Shown here piece by piece: positions 44,304-56,260 of a DNA stretch of 64,000 nucleotides (the stretch's first letter is position 1; each line of letters begins with the position of its first letter). Location: assembly GCA_018242215.1 (NCBI GenBank), contig JAFECG010000027.1:124001-188000 (forward strand). Direction: 5' to 3'. This DNA comes from Pseudomonadota bacterium (GTDB taxonomy: Bacteria > Pseudomonadota > Alphaproteobacteria > Rhizobiales > Hyphomicrobiaceae). The notes below the pieces were generated by a model. It saw only the letters and a program-made list of their open reading frames with translations, did not search any database and was not told where the DNA came from. The translations under genes were made by a program, and so were the position numbers.

Positions 44304-44906
44304 ATGAATCGAACGACGATAGCCCTCGCCTTTGCCGGCCTTCTGACCGGCGTCGCTCTCGGATTTCTAGCGCTGCACACCTCCGGCTCCATCGACAATC
44401 AGGTCTCCGTGTCTGGCAGGCCTTCGGTCGGAGGCCCGTTCAATCTTATCGATCAGAACGGCAAGCACGTGACCGACAAGGATTACAGCGGGCATTATAT
44501 GCTGGTGTTTTTCGGCTATACGAATTGCCCGGACATCTGTCCCGCGGGGCTGCAGGTCATGTCAGCCGCCCTCGACAAACTCGGCAAGCGCGCCGACGAC
44601 ATCGTCCCGATCTTCATTACGCTTGACCCGACGCAGGACACCCCTGAGAAGATGGCGACCTATGTCAAGGCGTTCAGCCCACGCCTTGTCGGCCTGACAG
44701 GCAGCGAGAGCGACATCGCTGCGACTGCAAAGGAGTATCGGGTCTATTATCAAAAAGTTCCGGACGATAAGGACCCGACGCGCTACACCATCGATCATTC
44801 CGCGATCTTCTATTTGATGGGCAAAGATGGATCGCTGGTCGCTCCAATCCCGCACACAAACGACGTCGATCAGCTCGTCCGCGCTTTGGATAAAGCGCTT
44901 TCTTAG
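44304..44906 (+). CDS. SCO1/SenC/PrrC-family protein
   Basis: The 200-residue protein is a membrane-anchored copper chaperone for cytochrome oxidase assembly; in Rhodobacter the homologue (PrrC/SenC) lies in the reg/prr cluster and takes part in redox signalling. It has one N-terminal helix (about residues 5-24), the copper-binding YTNCPDICP with Cys75 and Cys79, and the histidine in DHSAIFYLM (His165). All three ligands are present. ATG at 44304. It is divergent from the MAPEG-regB-regA genes. Confidence 0.94.
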   Translation: MNRTTIALAFAGLLTGVALGFLALHTSGSIDNQVSVSGRPSVGGPFNLIDQNGKHVTDKDYSGHYMLVFFGYTNCPDICPAGLQVMSAALDKLGKRADDIVPIFITLDPTQDTPEKMATYVKAFSPRLVGLTGSESDIAATAKEYRVYYQKVPDDKDPTRYTIDHSAIFYLMGKDGSLVAPIPHTNDVDQLVRALDKALS

Positions 44907-45103
44907 ATGCCCATGAGCACATGCCGATTCGTTCCTGAGACCGTCGCGCCACACATTCACACGCTGGAACGGGCTTTCAACATTGCAACTGGAGCGACGA
45001 CATAAACCTTGATAGGTCATCTTTGTGCTGTATTGGTCAAGCAATCGCGATCGATACTTCGTTGCATCACTGGGATGCGCGTCGGCTGCTGGGGGCAGAG
45101 CGC

Positions 45104-45874
45104 ATGAAGAACTTGAACGGGCGGCGCGCCATCGACCTGAGTTCCAAAACGCGATCCGTTCGCCTTGAAGACATCGGCGCACAGTTGGAAGTGCGTCGGC
45201 ATCCGGGCGCGCGTCGCTTGACGCTGCGCGTCAGCCGCACGCGGCGCGCCGTCATCGTCACGCTCCCTCTGCAATGCGACCTCGACGAAGCAGGCAGCTT
45301 TCTCAATCGCCACATCGACTGGGTTCGCGCGCGTCTTGATAGTTTGCCGAACCACGTGCCCTTTGAAGATTCGGCCGCCATGCCCCTCCGCGGCATTCCG
45401 CACATCATCTCTTTTACGGGCGGCACGCGCTCACGTCTGATCACGATTGAAAAGCGCGGCGGCCAGCGTCCCGCGATCCTCGTCCCAGGCGACAAAAGCC
45501 TCGCGCCAAATCGCTTGACGCGATGGCTGTTCGAAGAAGCAAAGCGCGATCTCGTTGCCTGCGTCGAGAGCCACACGCGCCCGCTGTCGCTTCAGGCCAA
45601 GCGCATCGCCGTGCGGGACCAGACAAGCCGCTGGGGCTCCTGTTCGACGACCGGCGCATTGTCCTTCTCGTGGCGCCTGATTCTCGCGCCTTCGTTCGTC
45701 CTCGATTACGTCGCCGCGCATGAAGTCGCGCATCTCATCGAGATGAACCATGGACCGCGCTTCTGGGCGCTCGTCAAAAAAATCTGTCCGGAGTTCGAAA
45801 GCGCCAAGCAATGGCTTCAGGTGCTCGGCCCCGACCTGCATCGCTACGGACCGGCCCATGGGCGCAGCCACTAA
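45104..45874 (+). CDS. YgjP-type (DUF45) zinc metallopeptidase
   Basis: The 256-residue protein has the YgjP/WLM family layout: VRRHPGARRLTLRVSRTRRAVIVTLP near the N-terminus (shown in parts: RLTLRVS), KRIAVRDQTSRWGSCS, and the zinc motif HEVAH at residues 206-210 followed by EMNHGPRFW, where a third histidine lies. The function of the family is not well established. The ATG at 45104 follows GGGGCAGAG; a longer upstream frame to 45023 lacks similarity. It is convergent with the PBP1A gene, with stops 6 bp apart. Confidence 0.92.
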   Translation: MKNLNGRRAIDLSSKTRSVRLEDIGAQLEVRRHPGARRLTLRVSRTRRAVIVTLPLQCDLDEAGSFLNRHIDWVRARLDSLPNHVPFEDSAAMPLRGIPHIISFTGGTRSRLITIEKRGGQRPAILVPGDKSLAPNRLTRWLFEEAKRDLVACVESHTRPLSLQAKRIAVRDQTSRWGSCSTTGALSFSWRLILAPSFVLDYVAAHEVAHLIEMNHGPRFWALVKKICPEFESAKQWLQVLGPDLHRYGPAHGRSH

Positions 45875-45879
45875 GATGC

Positions 45880-48237
45880 TCACCACCAATTCGTAAACGG
45901 GAAAGCGCCGCTCTGAACCGTCGCGGCCTCCGGCGCCGCGGCATGGCCGGCTTGCTGATCCTCATCTCCCGGTGTCGTCTCGAGCGCCTTCTCGATGAAG
46001 TCTTCGCCGATGCTGTTCGCGGGGTGCGCCGCGCGTGGTAGCCCCATCGGTGCGGAATTCGCTGAGAAGATCGATTGTCCCTCCGCCGGGCTCCGCTGCC
46101 ACGGCAGAATTTCATGCGCCTCGACGACACGCGGCAGCCTGTTCGCGAGCGCGCCCCACATCGCGGCTTCGACCTGAGGATTGGCGACGACGGTTCCAGG
46201 CAACAGCAATGGCGGTAATTTTTCATGCGCCGCGCGCATGACCTGATGCCAGATTTCGGCAGGCAGGCTGCCGCCCGTCGCGCGGTTCATCGGCTTGCCG
46301 TCGTCGTTGCCGACCCAGACACCGGCCGTGAGCTGAGCCGTGTAGCCCATGAACCAGGCATCGCGGAAATCTTGCGTCGTGCCTGTCTTGCCGGCGGCTG
46401 GTCGGTCGGCGAGTGCCGCACGCCGTCCCGTGCCGTAAACCACCGCGGCGTTCAACATGTCGTTGAGCGCGCCGAGGCGTCCGGCTTCGGCAATGGTCCG
46501 CTTGCCTTCCGGTGCATACTGGAAGAGGACATGTCCGTCGCTGGTCAGAATGCGGCTGATGACATGCGGCGCGACGACGTGACCGCCATTCGAGAACGCG
46601 GTATAGGCGCCCGCCATTTCGAGAAGCGTGACCTCGGAGGTTCCGAGCGCCAGCGACGGCCCGTCATGCAACTCCGACTTGATGCCGAGGCGTTCGGCGA
46701 GGTCGATCGCCGTTCCGCGGCCGATATCCTGATTGAGCCGCACGGCGACGGTATTGATCGATTGCGCGATGGCGCGGCGCATCGGGATCGGGCCGGCATA
46801 CTGGCCATTGTCGTTCTTCGGCGACCAGCCGCCGATCGTGATCGGCGCATCGTCAATCAGCGTATTGGGTGACATGCCCTTGTTCAGCGCCGCAAGATAG
46901 ATGAAGGGCTTGAATGCAGATCCGGGCTGCCGCCTACCCTTGATCACACGATTGAATTGGCTTTCCGCATAATCCTTGCCGCCGACCATGGCCCGAACGC
47001 CGCCGGTTCCGTCGAGCACGGTCAGCGCCGCCTGGGTCGCGCCGAAACTTGCACCCTTCTGCGTCAACGTCTGAGTAACGATTTCCTGCGCCTGCCTCTG
47101 CAGGATCTTGTCAACCGTCGTCTCGACGATGAGGTCGGCATGCGTGTCGCCGACCGTCGCCGGTAACTGATCGAGCACATAATCGACGACGTAGCCCGCA
47201 TCGGCGGCCGTCCTCGCGATTTTCTGCTCGTTGAAGACGAGCATCTGCGCCAGCGCTTGCGTTTCCTGCGCCTCGGAAATGAATCCCGCCTCGAACATCT
47301 TTTTGATCACGACGCGGGCCCGCGCGCGGGCCGCTCCGGGATTGGATGCGGGGGAATATTTCGAAGGTGCTTTCAGAAGTCCGGCGATCAGGGCCGCCTC
47401 CGGAACGGTCAGCTCGCTCGCCGACTTGTCGAAATATCGCTGGCTCGCGGCTTCGACGCCATAAGCGCCGCCGCCGAAATAGACCTGGTTCAGATAAAGT
47501 TCGAGAATCTCCGGCTTCGTCAGCCGAACCTCCAGCCAAAGCGCCAACCCGAGTTCCGCGATTTTTCGCGTCAGCGTACGTTCCTGCGTCAGGAACAGGT
47601 TCTTCGCGAGCTGCTGCGTCAGCGTCGAACCGCCTTGCGCAAAGCGTCCCGCCCGAAGGTTGGCGAACATGGCGCGAAGCATTCCGAGCGGATCGACGCC
47701 GTAATGATCGAAAAAGCGCCGGTCCTCCGTTGCGACGACGGCCGCCGGAAGCGCCTTCGACATCTTGTCGAGCGCGATGAATTCCTGAGGTGCGCCACGT
47801 TCGGCAAGAAGCGATCCATCACGCGCCAGAATGCGAACGAGCGGCGCGTGCGCGGTGTTCCTGAGGGCCAGTGGGTCGGGAAAAACGACCGTATAGTAGA
47901 CCATCATGATCGCGAAAATCAGCATCGACAGGCCTGTTCCGAGAACGGCCGTGCTCAGTGCCACGCGGTACCTGAGCTTTAATTTGCCCAACCGCGATCG
48001 TTTTTTCCGAGGCGACGCGCCTGCGGCCGGATTATCGCCCGCCCGTGCACCGCCGGGAAACGCCTGCGAAGCCACGGATTGAAATGATCCCGGAAGCATT
48101 TGCGACGGCGCGACGGGGCGCTTACGGCGTGGACCGAGAAGCACCCGGCGGATCAGCCATAGCGCAAGGCGCAGGACAGCAGCTATGGCGCGCAACACCG
48201 TCAAACCCTCGAAGGCGGAGCCCCCTCCCCTGCCGTG
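45880..48237 (-). CDS. Class A penicillin-binding protein (PBP1A-like)
   Basis: This protein of about 785 residues is the second bifunctional PBP in the window. A basic cytoplasmic lead of about 110 residues (RKKRSRLGKLKLR) precedes one transmembrane helix. The GT51 domain has EDRRFFDHYGVDP and QGGSTLTQQLAKNLFL; the transpeptidase has SAFK at Ser440, SIN, and KTGTTQDFRDAW. The C-terminal end is Pro/Ala-rich and probably disordered. ATG at 48237 (MHGRGGG) was preferred to an upstream start at 48270. It makes peptidoglycan at the outer face of the inner membrane. Confidence 0.93.
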   Translation of the reverse strand, partial: HGRGGGSAFEGLTVLRAIAAVLRLALWLIRRVLLGPRRKRPVAPSQMLPGSFQSVASQAFPGGARAGDNPAAGASPRKKRSRLGKLKLRYRVALSTAVLGTGLSMLIFAIMMVYYTVVFPDPLALRNTAHAPLVRILARDGSLLAERGAPQEFIALDKMSKALPAAVVATEDRRFFDHYGVDPLGMLRAMFANLRAGRFAQGGSTLTQQLAKNLFLTQERTLTRKIAELGLALWLEVRLTKPEILELYLNQVYFGGGAYGVEAASQRYFDKSASELTVPEAALIAGLLKAPSKYSPASNPGAARARARVVIKKMFEAGFISEAQETQALAQMLVFNEQKIARTAADAGYVVDYVLDQLPATVGDTHADLIVETTVDKILQRQAQEIVTQTLTQKGASFGATQAALTVLDGTGGVRAMVGGKDYAESQFNRVIKGRRQPGSAFKPFIYLAALNKGMSPNTLIDDAPITIGGWSPKNDNGQYAGPIPMRRAIAQSINTVAVRLNQDIGRGTAIDLAERLGIKSELHDGPSLALGTSEVTLLEMAGAYTAFSNGGHVVAPHVISRILTSDGHVLFQYAPEGKRTIAEAGRLGALNDMLNAAVVYGTGRRAALADRPAAGKTGTTQDFRDAWFMGYTAQLTAGVWVGNDDGKPMNRATGGSLPAEIWHQVMRAAHEKLPPLLLPGTVVANPQVEAAMWGALANRLPRVVEAHEILPWQRSPAEGQSIFSANSAPMGLPRAAHPANSIGEDFIEKALETTPGDEDQQAGHAAAPEAATVQSGAFPFTNWW

Positions 48238-48365
48238 CATGCTCCAACAGATCTGCGTTGAAGCAGGCAATCTCTGAAACTGTTATCCGCTCCTGACTAA
48301 AGCCGCGTTAAGTTCGGCTCAAAATCGGCATTGGACAACGAGATAGGGTTGTAGCGGCCCGAACG

Positions 48366-48379
48366 ATCCGCATGCGGAT
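48366..48379. promoter_or_regulatory. Perfect 14-bp palindrome before the antiporter
   Basis: ATCCGCATGCGGAT is self-complementary and lies 73 bases before the antiporter start, in the divergent gap to the PBP1A gene. It could be an operator; no other evidence. Confidence 0.35.
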
Positions 48380-48451
48380 TTCGGCGCGAAATGCCCTGTG
48401 GCGCTGAGGGTTCCGGATCGTCATACTCCAACGAAATCTTAAGGAGAGGTG

Positions 48452-50242
48452 ATGTCGGCCGCAGGCGATCTGGTGAACTACAAGGATGCACTTCTGGTTC
48501 TTGGTACTGCGGGCGTCGTCGTACCACTTCTGCATCGGTACGGCGTCAGCACTGTTCTTGCCTTTTTGTTGTCAGGCGCCTTCCTAAGCACCGGCGGCCT
48601 CGGCGCCTTGACGCCCTACGTACCGCAGCTTTCCTATCTCACGATCACCGACCCTGAACGCCTCTCGAAATTCGCCGAATGGGGCGTCGTATTCCTGCTT
48701 TTCATCATTGGACTCGAACTTTCCTTTGAACGCCTGTCGACCATGCGTCGCCTCGTTTTCGGCTTGGGCGCATCCCAAGTGGTTGTCTCGGCATTGTTTA
48801 TCGGCCTCGTCGCCTATGGATTGGGTCAACCGCCGGCCATAGCCCTCGTGATCGGGGTCGCGCTCTGCCTGTCATCGACCGCCATCGTCATCGAGATGCT
48901 CGCCGTCCAAAAGCGCCTCGCAACGTCCGTGGGGCGAACCAGCTTTTCGATCCTCTTGTTTCAGGATCTGGCTGTGGTGCCGATCCTCATTCTCGTCGGC
49001 ATCCTGGAGCCGGGCAACAAAAGCTCGCTCGTGATCGGCATCATGACCGCGATCATCCAGGCGGCAGCGGCCCTGATCGTGATCGTCGGCGTCGGCCGCT
49101 ACCTGCTCCAGCCTCTATTTCGCCTCGTTGCGCAAACGCAGAACCAGGATCTTTTCATCGCGACGACGCTGTTCGTTGCCGTGAGCACGGCTTTCATCAC
49201 CGCCGTGGCGGGCCTGTCGATGGCGCTCGGCGCCTTCGTTGCAGGGCTGTTGCTTGCCGAGACCGAGTATCGACGCGCCGTCCAGACGACCGTCGAGCCG
49301 ATCAAGTCGCTGCTGCTCGGCGTCTTCTTCTTTTCCGTTGGCTCCCAGCTCGATCTGAAATCGCTCATCTCCGATCCGGCGGCCATCGTCTTGACGACCG
49401 TGGGCCTGCTCACCTTGCAAGGGGCGATCATCTACGTCCTGTCGCGACTGTTCGGCATCGCGCGCGGTGCATCGATCGAAATCGCCGCGTTGCTGGCTCC
49501 TGGCGGCGAGTTCGCCTTCGTAATCCTGACGCTCGCCGTCGATTCCCATCTCGTGAGCCGCGAGCTGACGAGCATCCTGCTGACATCGGTCTCGCTGACG
49601 ATGGCGCTCATCCCGGCGTCCGCCAAGTTTGGGCGCTGGCTCGCCAAACGCAACGCACCTCCCGTATCGGTGGACCCGGCTCTGACTGCGCTTCCCGGAA
49701 GCGAAGGAAACGTGAAGGCGCTCGTCGTCGGCTATGGCCGTGTCGGACAATTGATCGGCGACCTGCTGGCGGAGCACAGCGTGCCCTACATTGCCGTCGA
49801 TCGCGCCCCGGGGCTCGTTGCCAATGCGCGCCGCGAAGGCAAGCCCGTTTTCTTCGGTGATGTCCGCAACCTCGAGTTTTTGGAACACTGCGGCCTCGAA
49901 ACGGCGAAGGCCGCCATCATCACGATTCATACCCAGCCCGAAATTGACGCGATCGTGCAATCTCTGCGATCGCGGCACCCGAACCTTGTCATCGTTTCAC
50001 GCGCCAAGGATGCGGTCCACGCCCGGCACCTCTACGAGATCGGCGTCAACGATGCGGTGCCAGAGACGATCGAAGCCAGCCTGCAGTTGTCCGAAGCAGC
50101 CCTCGTCGGACTTGGCGTTCCGACGGGCCTCGTCATCGCATCGATCCACGAGAAGCGTGATGAGTTCCGCGCCGAGCTGCAGGGCGCCGCCAAGAAAGCC
50201 GGGACCGAAACCCGCGCGCTTCCGGGCCGCAAGCGGGTCTAG
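48452..50242 (+). CDS. KefB-type monovalent cation:proton antiporter (CPA2)
   Basis: The protein of about 596 residues has an N-terminal membrane domain of about 12 helices of the CPA2 family (residues about 8-390) and a C-terminal TrkA-N-type nucleotide-binding domain: VKALVVGYGRVGQLIGDLL and the acidic end of the second strand IAVDRAPG. It should exchange K+ or Na+ for H+, possibly gated by a redox nucleotide or glutathione adduct as in KefB/KefC. Ligand and ion are not determined. ATG at 48452 follows AAGGAGAGGTG, a very strong ribosome binding site. It is divergent from the PBP1A gene. Confidence 0.92.
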   Translation: MSAAGDLVNYKDALLVLGTAGVVVPLLHRYGVSTVLAFLLSGAFLSTGGLGALTPYVPQLSYLTITDPERLSKFAEWGVVFLLFIIGLELSFERLSTMRRLVFGLGASQVVVSALFIGLVAYGLGQPPAIALVIGVALCLSSTAIVIEMLAVQKRLATSVGRTSFSILLFQDLAVVPILILVGILEPGNKSSLVIGIMTAIIQAAAALIVIVGVGRYLLQPLFRLVAQTQNQDLFIATTLFVAVSTAFITAVAGLSMALGAFVAGLLLAETEYRRAVQTTVEPIKSLLLGVFFFSVGSQLDLKSLISDPAAIVLTTVGLLTLQGAIIYVLSRLFGIARGASIEIAALLAPGGEFAFVILTLAVDSHLVSRELTSILLTSVSLTMALIPASAKFGRWLAKRNAPPVSVDPALTALPGSEGNVKALVVGYGRVGQLIGDLLAEHSVPYIAVDRAPGLVANARREGKPVFFGDVRNLEFLEHCGLETAKAAIITIHTQPEIDAIVQSLRSRHPNLVIVSRAKDAVHARHLYEIGVNDAVPETIEASLQLSEAALVGLGVPTGLVIASIHEKRDEFRAELQGAAKKAGTETRALPGRKRV

Positions 50243-50533
50243 TGGCATGTCATCCTCGGCTTCATGTCGACGATGACGCCTTCGGTGATCGCAATCGAAC
50301 CCATTCAATCGTTAGGCCCATGCAGCCCGAGAGTTCAACGACCGGCCTTTGACGCAGCGTTTCTCGATCGTTGCCGCGGATATCGACCCTCCGTCGGCAC
50401 GACGAAGGAAAGCGAAAGACTCACTTCCCGAAAACATTATCCCGGCGAAAGCCGGGATCCACTGCATGCTTCGGCACAACTCCGATTTATCATTGAGCGA
50501 GTACGATCATCACAATGATACCGGCACGAAAAA
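50243..50533. repeat. 291-bp gap rich in palindromic repeats
   Basis: Just after the antiporter stop, the 18 bases at 50249-50266 are identical to the reverse complement of the right end of the element at 21791. A different palindrome, CCCGGC (50441-50446) with GCCGGG (50451-50456), follows within ATTATCCCGGCGAAAGCCGG. No gene is supported here. The gap separates the convergent antiporter and gyrB stops. Confidence 0.6.
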
Positions 50534-52996
<2,463 letters not shown>

Positions 52997-53131
52997 TCAG
53001 GGGACGGAAATTCGGTCCTTTCGTATAGCACAAATCGCCCCGGAAAGACGCAGAAAATCGACAGAATTTGAGGCCAAAAAGCCTTTGTTTTTCAGCGTTT
53101 TGGATGTGGCTGTTTGTCTCTCTTCAAGACC

Positions 53132-54313
53132 TTACGAGAGAGGCTCGATCTTTCCATCGTTCACCCCCCAGAATCGGGCCGCTCCGGCGATTGCGGAGAA
53201 GGTTTCGGCATCGGTCCCCGTCATCCACGCCTGGGCGCCAAGCCTCAGGATTTCCTGAAACAGCGCGGCTCTCCGATGCACATCGAGATGGGCCGTGATT
53301 TCGTCGAGGAGGAGGATTGGCGCCGCCCCCTCCTGCCGCTCCGTCAAGAGCTCCGCGTGAGCCAGAACGAGGCCAAGCAGCAACGCTTTCTGCTCGCCCG
53401 TCGAGGAATGCCGGGCTTCGAGCGCCTTCGGCCCGTGCTCGACAATGAGGTCGGAACGGTGCGGCCCGCCGAGCGTCCGCCCGGCGCCTCGGTCGCGCTC
53501 TCGCGTCTCGCGCAGTGTCTTCGCATACAAATCTTCCGCTTCGACTGCCGACATGCGGCTGAGATCGTCCTCGATCACGCCTTCGAGCCGGAACGCCGAC
53601 CACGGAAACGCCGAGTCCGGGTCTCGCGCGCGCCGCTTCTGGACGATAGCGCGCATCGCCGCCACGGCCTCGAGCCGCGCTGCCGCGACGGCAATCCCTG
53701 TCTCCGCCATCACCTGCTCGAAGCCAGAGAGCTGCGCGTTGTCGCGCACGCCGTCGGCCAGCAGCCGGTTGCGGCTCGTCATCGCGCGCTCGAACCGGCC
53801 CGCAATGGTGCGATACCCGTGATCGAAGCAGAGGATCAGTCTGTCGAGAAACCGCCGCCGCTCGGATGCGGGCCCGGTGAAAAGCCCGTCCATCGCCGGC
53901 GTCACCCACACGATTTCGAGATAATCCGCAAGAATGCCCGAACCCGACTGCGCCGAGCCATCGATACGGACAATACGGCCGGATCGTCCTGAACCCTCAG
54001 CCCGCGCGCTCGTCTGGGAGCCCGCAGCCAGCCCCGTGCCGATGTCTGCGGGCCCCGCGAGCGTATGCGCATGCGCCGCAATCGCGAAACTTCCGTCGCC
54101 CCCAGCACGCGCCAGATCGACGAACGGCACGCGCCTTAAGCCTTGCCCCGGCGACAGCAACGACAGCGCTTCAAGGAGATTGGTCTTGCCAGACCCGTTC
54201 GCACCGACGATCACCTGCGGCCCCGCGTCGGTGGTCACACTCGCCGACTCGTAGCTCCGGAAGTTCGTGAGCTGCAGCCGCTCGATCCACAGGGCGTTAG
54301 ATGTTGATGCCAT
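53132..54313 (-). CDS. recF: DNA replication and repair protein RecF
   Basis: RecF loads RecA at stalled forks together with RecO and RecR. The 393-residue SMC-like ATPase has Walker A VGANGSGKTNLLEALSLL, the signature STGEQKALLLGLVLAHA and Walker B ILLLDEITAHLD. The length is normal. The usual neighbour order dnaN-recF-gyrB is kept, except that a broken DUF559 gene on the other strand is inserted between dnaN and recF. Confidence 0.96.
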   Translation of the reverse strand: MASTSNALWIERLQLTNFRSYESASVTTDAGPQVIVGANGSGKTNLLEALSLLSPGQGLRRVPFVDLARAGGDGSFAIAAHAHTLAGPADIGTGLAAGSQTSARAEGSGRSGRIVRIDGSAQSGSGILADYLEIVWVTPAMDGLFTGPASERRRFLDRLILCFDHGYRTIAGRFERAMTSRNRLLADGVRDNAQLSGFEQVMAETGIAVAAARLEAVAAMRAIVQKRRARDPDSAFPWSAFRLEGVIEDDLSRMSAVEAEDLYAKTLRETRERDRGAGRTLGGPHRSDLIVEHGPKALEARHSSTGEQKALLLGLVLAHAELLTERQEGAAPILLLDEITAHLDVHRRAALFQEILRLGAQAWMTGTDAETFSAIAGAARFWGVNDGKIEPLS

Positions 54314-54364
54314 CCGCTGCGCTTATCACCACAAGCGAGATTCTGAAATATTCCTCGATATTCC

Positions 54365-54388
54365 CTCTCCCTGTCTCGACGGGGAGAG
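54365..54388. repeat. Palindromic repeat CTCTCCC/GGGAGAG, left flank of the DUF559 remnant
   Basis: CTCTCCC (54365-54371) pairs with GGGAGAG (54382-54388), and is followed by TTAGGGTGAGGGG, the well-known text of extragenic palindromes in alphaproteobacteria. It lies 50 bp upstream of the DUF559 gene remnant. Confidence 0.65.
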
Positions 54389-54436
54389 AGTTAGGGTGAG
54401 GGGCAGCCCACTAAAGAAACAAGAAACATCGCTCCT

Positions 54437-54886
54437 ATGCGCGCCACCCAGCCATGGAAATCCAATCGTTCTCGCGCTCTGAGATCAAGGGCAACTTCCG
54501 CCGAAGCGAAGTTGTGGTCTCGTCTGCGCGATCGCCGTCTCGGAGGCTTCAAGTTCGTGCGTCAATTTCCGATAGAAGGATATTTCGTCGACTTTGCTTG
54601 CCGCCGGAAAATGATGATTGTCGAGATCGATGGCTGAACACATAGCAATGCGATCGAACAGATGCAGGACGAGGTACGTGCTCAAGCGCTAGCAGTGCTA
54701 GGTTATCAGGTCGTCCGCATCAACAATGCCGACATCTACGAAAACATCGAGGGCGCGTGTTGGATCAGCTTCTCGCGAGCTTGCAAGGGCCCTCTAGGGC
54801 CGCCCATCACCCTGCGCCCTCTCCCCATCGAGTGCAGGAATGGGGAGAGGAAATTCGATCAAACCCGCATCGGCATCAGCACGTAG
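54437..54886 (+). pseudogene. DUF559 endonuclease-like gene broken by an in-frame stop
   Basis: The first part (54437-54637) reads RSRATSAEAKLWSRLRDRRL, then GFKFVRQFPIEGYFVDFACRR and IVEIDG, matching the DUF559/very-short-patch-repair-like family with its nuclease core. The frame then meets TGA at 54635-54637, exactly where the family has another glycine (IDGG), and continues in the same frame as NAIEQMQDEVRAQALAVLGYQVVRINNADIYENIEG in pieces (DEVRAQALAVLGYQVVRI, NADIYENIEG), the rest of the family. A single base change therefore explains the break. The end runs into a repeat and overlaps the dnaN 3' end. It is flanked by palindromic repeats and interrupts the dnaN-recF order. Confidence 0.8.
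54818..54850. repeat. Palindromic repeat CCTCTCCCCA/TGGGGAGAGG, right flank of the DUF559 remnant
   Basis: CCTCTCCCCA (54818-54827) and TGGGGAGAGG (54841-54850) are perfect 10-bp arms of the same family as the left flank at 54365. It lies 8 bp beyond the dnaN stop and may act as its terminator. Confidence 0.65.
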
Positions 54887-55977
54887 AGCGCGCTTAGATC
54901 GCCGCCATCGCGGACCATCGTCGGCGAGCCGGGATCGGCGAGCAGGAACCGCGCGTCTTCGCTCTCGAGCTGATCGGCAATGTCGAGCAGATAGCGCGCA
55001 TTGAAACCGATCTCCAAAGGCCCAGCGCCGTAGCCGACGGAAATCTCTTCTGTGGCGCTGCCGCCTTCCGGATTGTTCACCGTCAGGATCAGCTTATCCT
55101 TGCCGACGTTGAGCTTCACCGCGCGCCCTCGCTCGCTCGCAATCGTCGAAACGCGATCGACAGCAGCCTTGAACGACGCGTTCGGGACCTTCATTTCCTT
55201 GTCGTTATTGTGCGGAATGACCCGCCCATAATCAGGGAAGGTGCCGTCGATCAGCTTCGATGTCAGCACGACGGGCCCGATCTCGAACTTGACCTTCGTT
55301 TGCGAGACGCCGACCTTCACCTTCGCGCTCGTATCTTCGAGCAGTCGCGCAAGCTCGTGCACCGTCTTCCTCGGCACGATGACGCCCGGCATGCCTTCCG
55401 CGCCCTTCGGCAACGGAAGTTCCACCTGCGCCAGGCGATGCCCGTCGGTCGCGACGGCACGGAGCGTCTTTACGCCTGCCGTGTCGGCCGGATGCAGATA
55501 GATGCCATTGAGATAGTAGCGTGTCTCTTCCGTCGAGATCGCGAAGCGCGTCTTGTCGATCAGCCTCTTGAGATCACCGGCTTCCATCGTGAACTCGTGC
55601 CCGATCTCACCGACGGCAAGATCCGGAAAATCATCGGCCGAAAGCGTTTGCAGGCTGAAGCGCGAATGCCCCGACGTGATTGTCAGCCGCTCCTTGTCGC
55701 CATCACGCTTCATCTCGACTTCGGCGCCCTCCGGCAGTTTGCGCACGATGTCATGCAGGACGTGCGCCGGAACGGTGAGCGTGCCGGGCGAGGAGACCTT
55801 CGCAGCGACGCTCTCGCTGACTTCCCGCTCGAGGTCTGTCGCCTTGAACATCAGCGTGTCGCCGGATGCCTTCAGCATCACGTTCGATAGGATCGGAATC
55901 GTCGTCCGCCGTTCGACGACGCTCGTGACGTGGCTCAGCGCCTTCAAGAGTTCCCCACGTTCGATCTCGAGACGCAT
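54859..55977 (-). CDS. dnaN: DNA polymerase III beta sliding clamp
   Basis: DnaN is the ring clamp that holds polymerase on DNA. The 372-residue protein begins MRLEIERGELLKALSHV and shows the three repeated clamp domains, ending in YVLMPMRV. The start at 55977 was chosen because the family N-terminus begins there; an upstream frame to 56043 is spurious. It follows dnaA across a 283-bp gap that contains the dnaA terminator. Confidence 0.97.
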   Translation of the reverse strand: MRLEIERGELLKALSHVTSVVERRTTIPILSNVMLKASGDTLMFKATDLEREVSESVAAKVSSPGTLTVPAHVLHDIVRKLPEGAEVEMKRDGDKERLTITSGHSRFSLQTLSADDFPDLAVGEIGHEFTMEAGDLKRLIDKTRFAISTEETRYYLNGIYLHPADTAGVKTLRAVATDGHRLAQVELPLPKGAEGMPGVIVPRKTVHELARLLEDTSAKVKVGVSQTKVKFEIGPVVLTSKLIDGTFPDYGRVIPHNNDKEMKVPNASFKAAVDRVSTIASERGRAVKLNVGKDKLILTVNNPEGGSATEEISVGYGAGPLEIGFNARYLLDIADQLESEDARFLLADPGSPTMVRDGGDLSALYVLMPMRV

Positions 55978-56190
55978 ATTTGTCCTCAACAATGGATGTG
56001 CGCGTGCAGCAGCGGTCGACGCCCGCCGCATCATCACACGCAAAAGACGAATTTGGCACGGAGCGCGCCATCTGGGCGGAATCGCCCGCGGAGCCGGATC
56101 AGACCCGAAAGAAGCCTGCTTTTCAAGTAAGATGTATGAGCTAGCGGATAATCCGCCTCAGACCGCGGGTTAAGCGTCGCCCCAGATAGC

Positions 56191-56226
56191 AAGGCCGGCA
56201 CTCCAGGGGGATGAAATGCCGGCCTT
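56191..56226 (-). terminator. Hairpin after dnaA
   Basis: AAGGCCGGCA (56191-56200) and TGCCGGCCTT (56217-56226) form a perfect 10-bp stem between the dnaA stop and dnaN. The T-run is short, so termination may be partial. Confidence 0.55.
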
Positions 56227-56260
56227 ACGTCGCATCAGGCCGCAAGGGGTGAAGTTGCGG

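Noticed and set aside
53085-53131. Small hairpin-like text after recF
   Set aside because: The pairing is short and mismatched, and there is no T-run.
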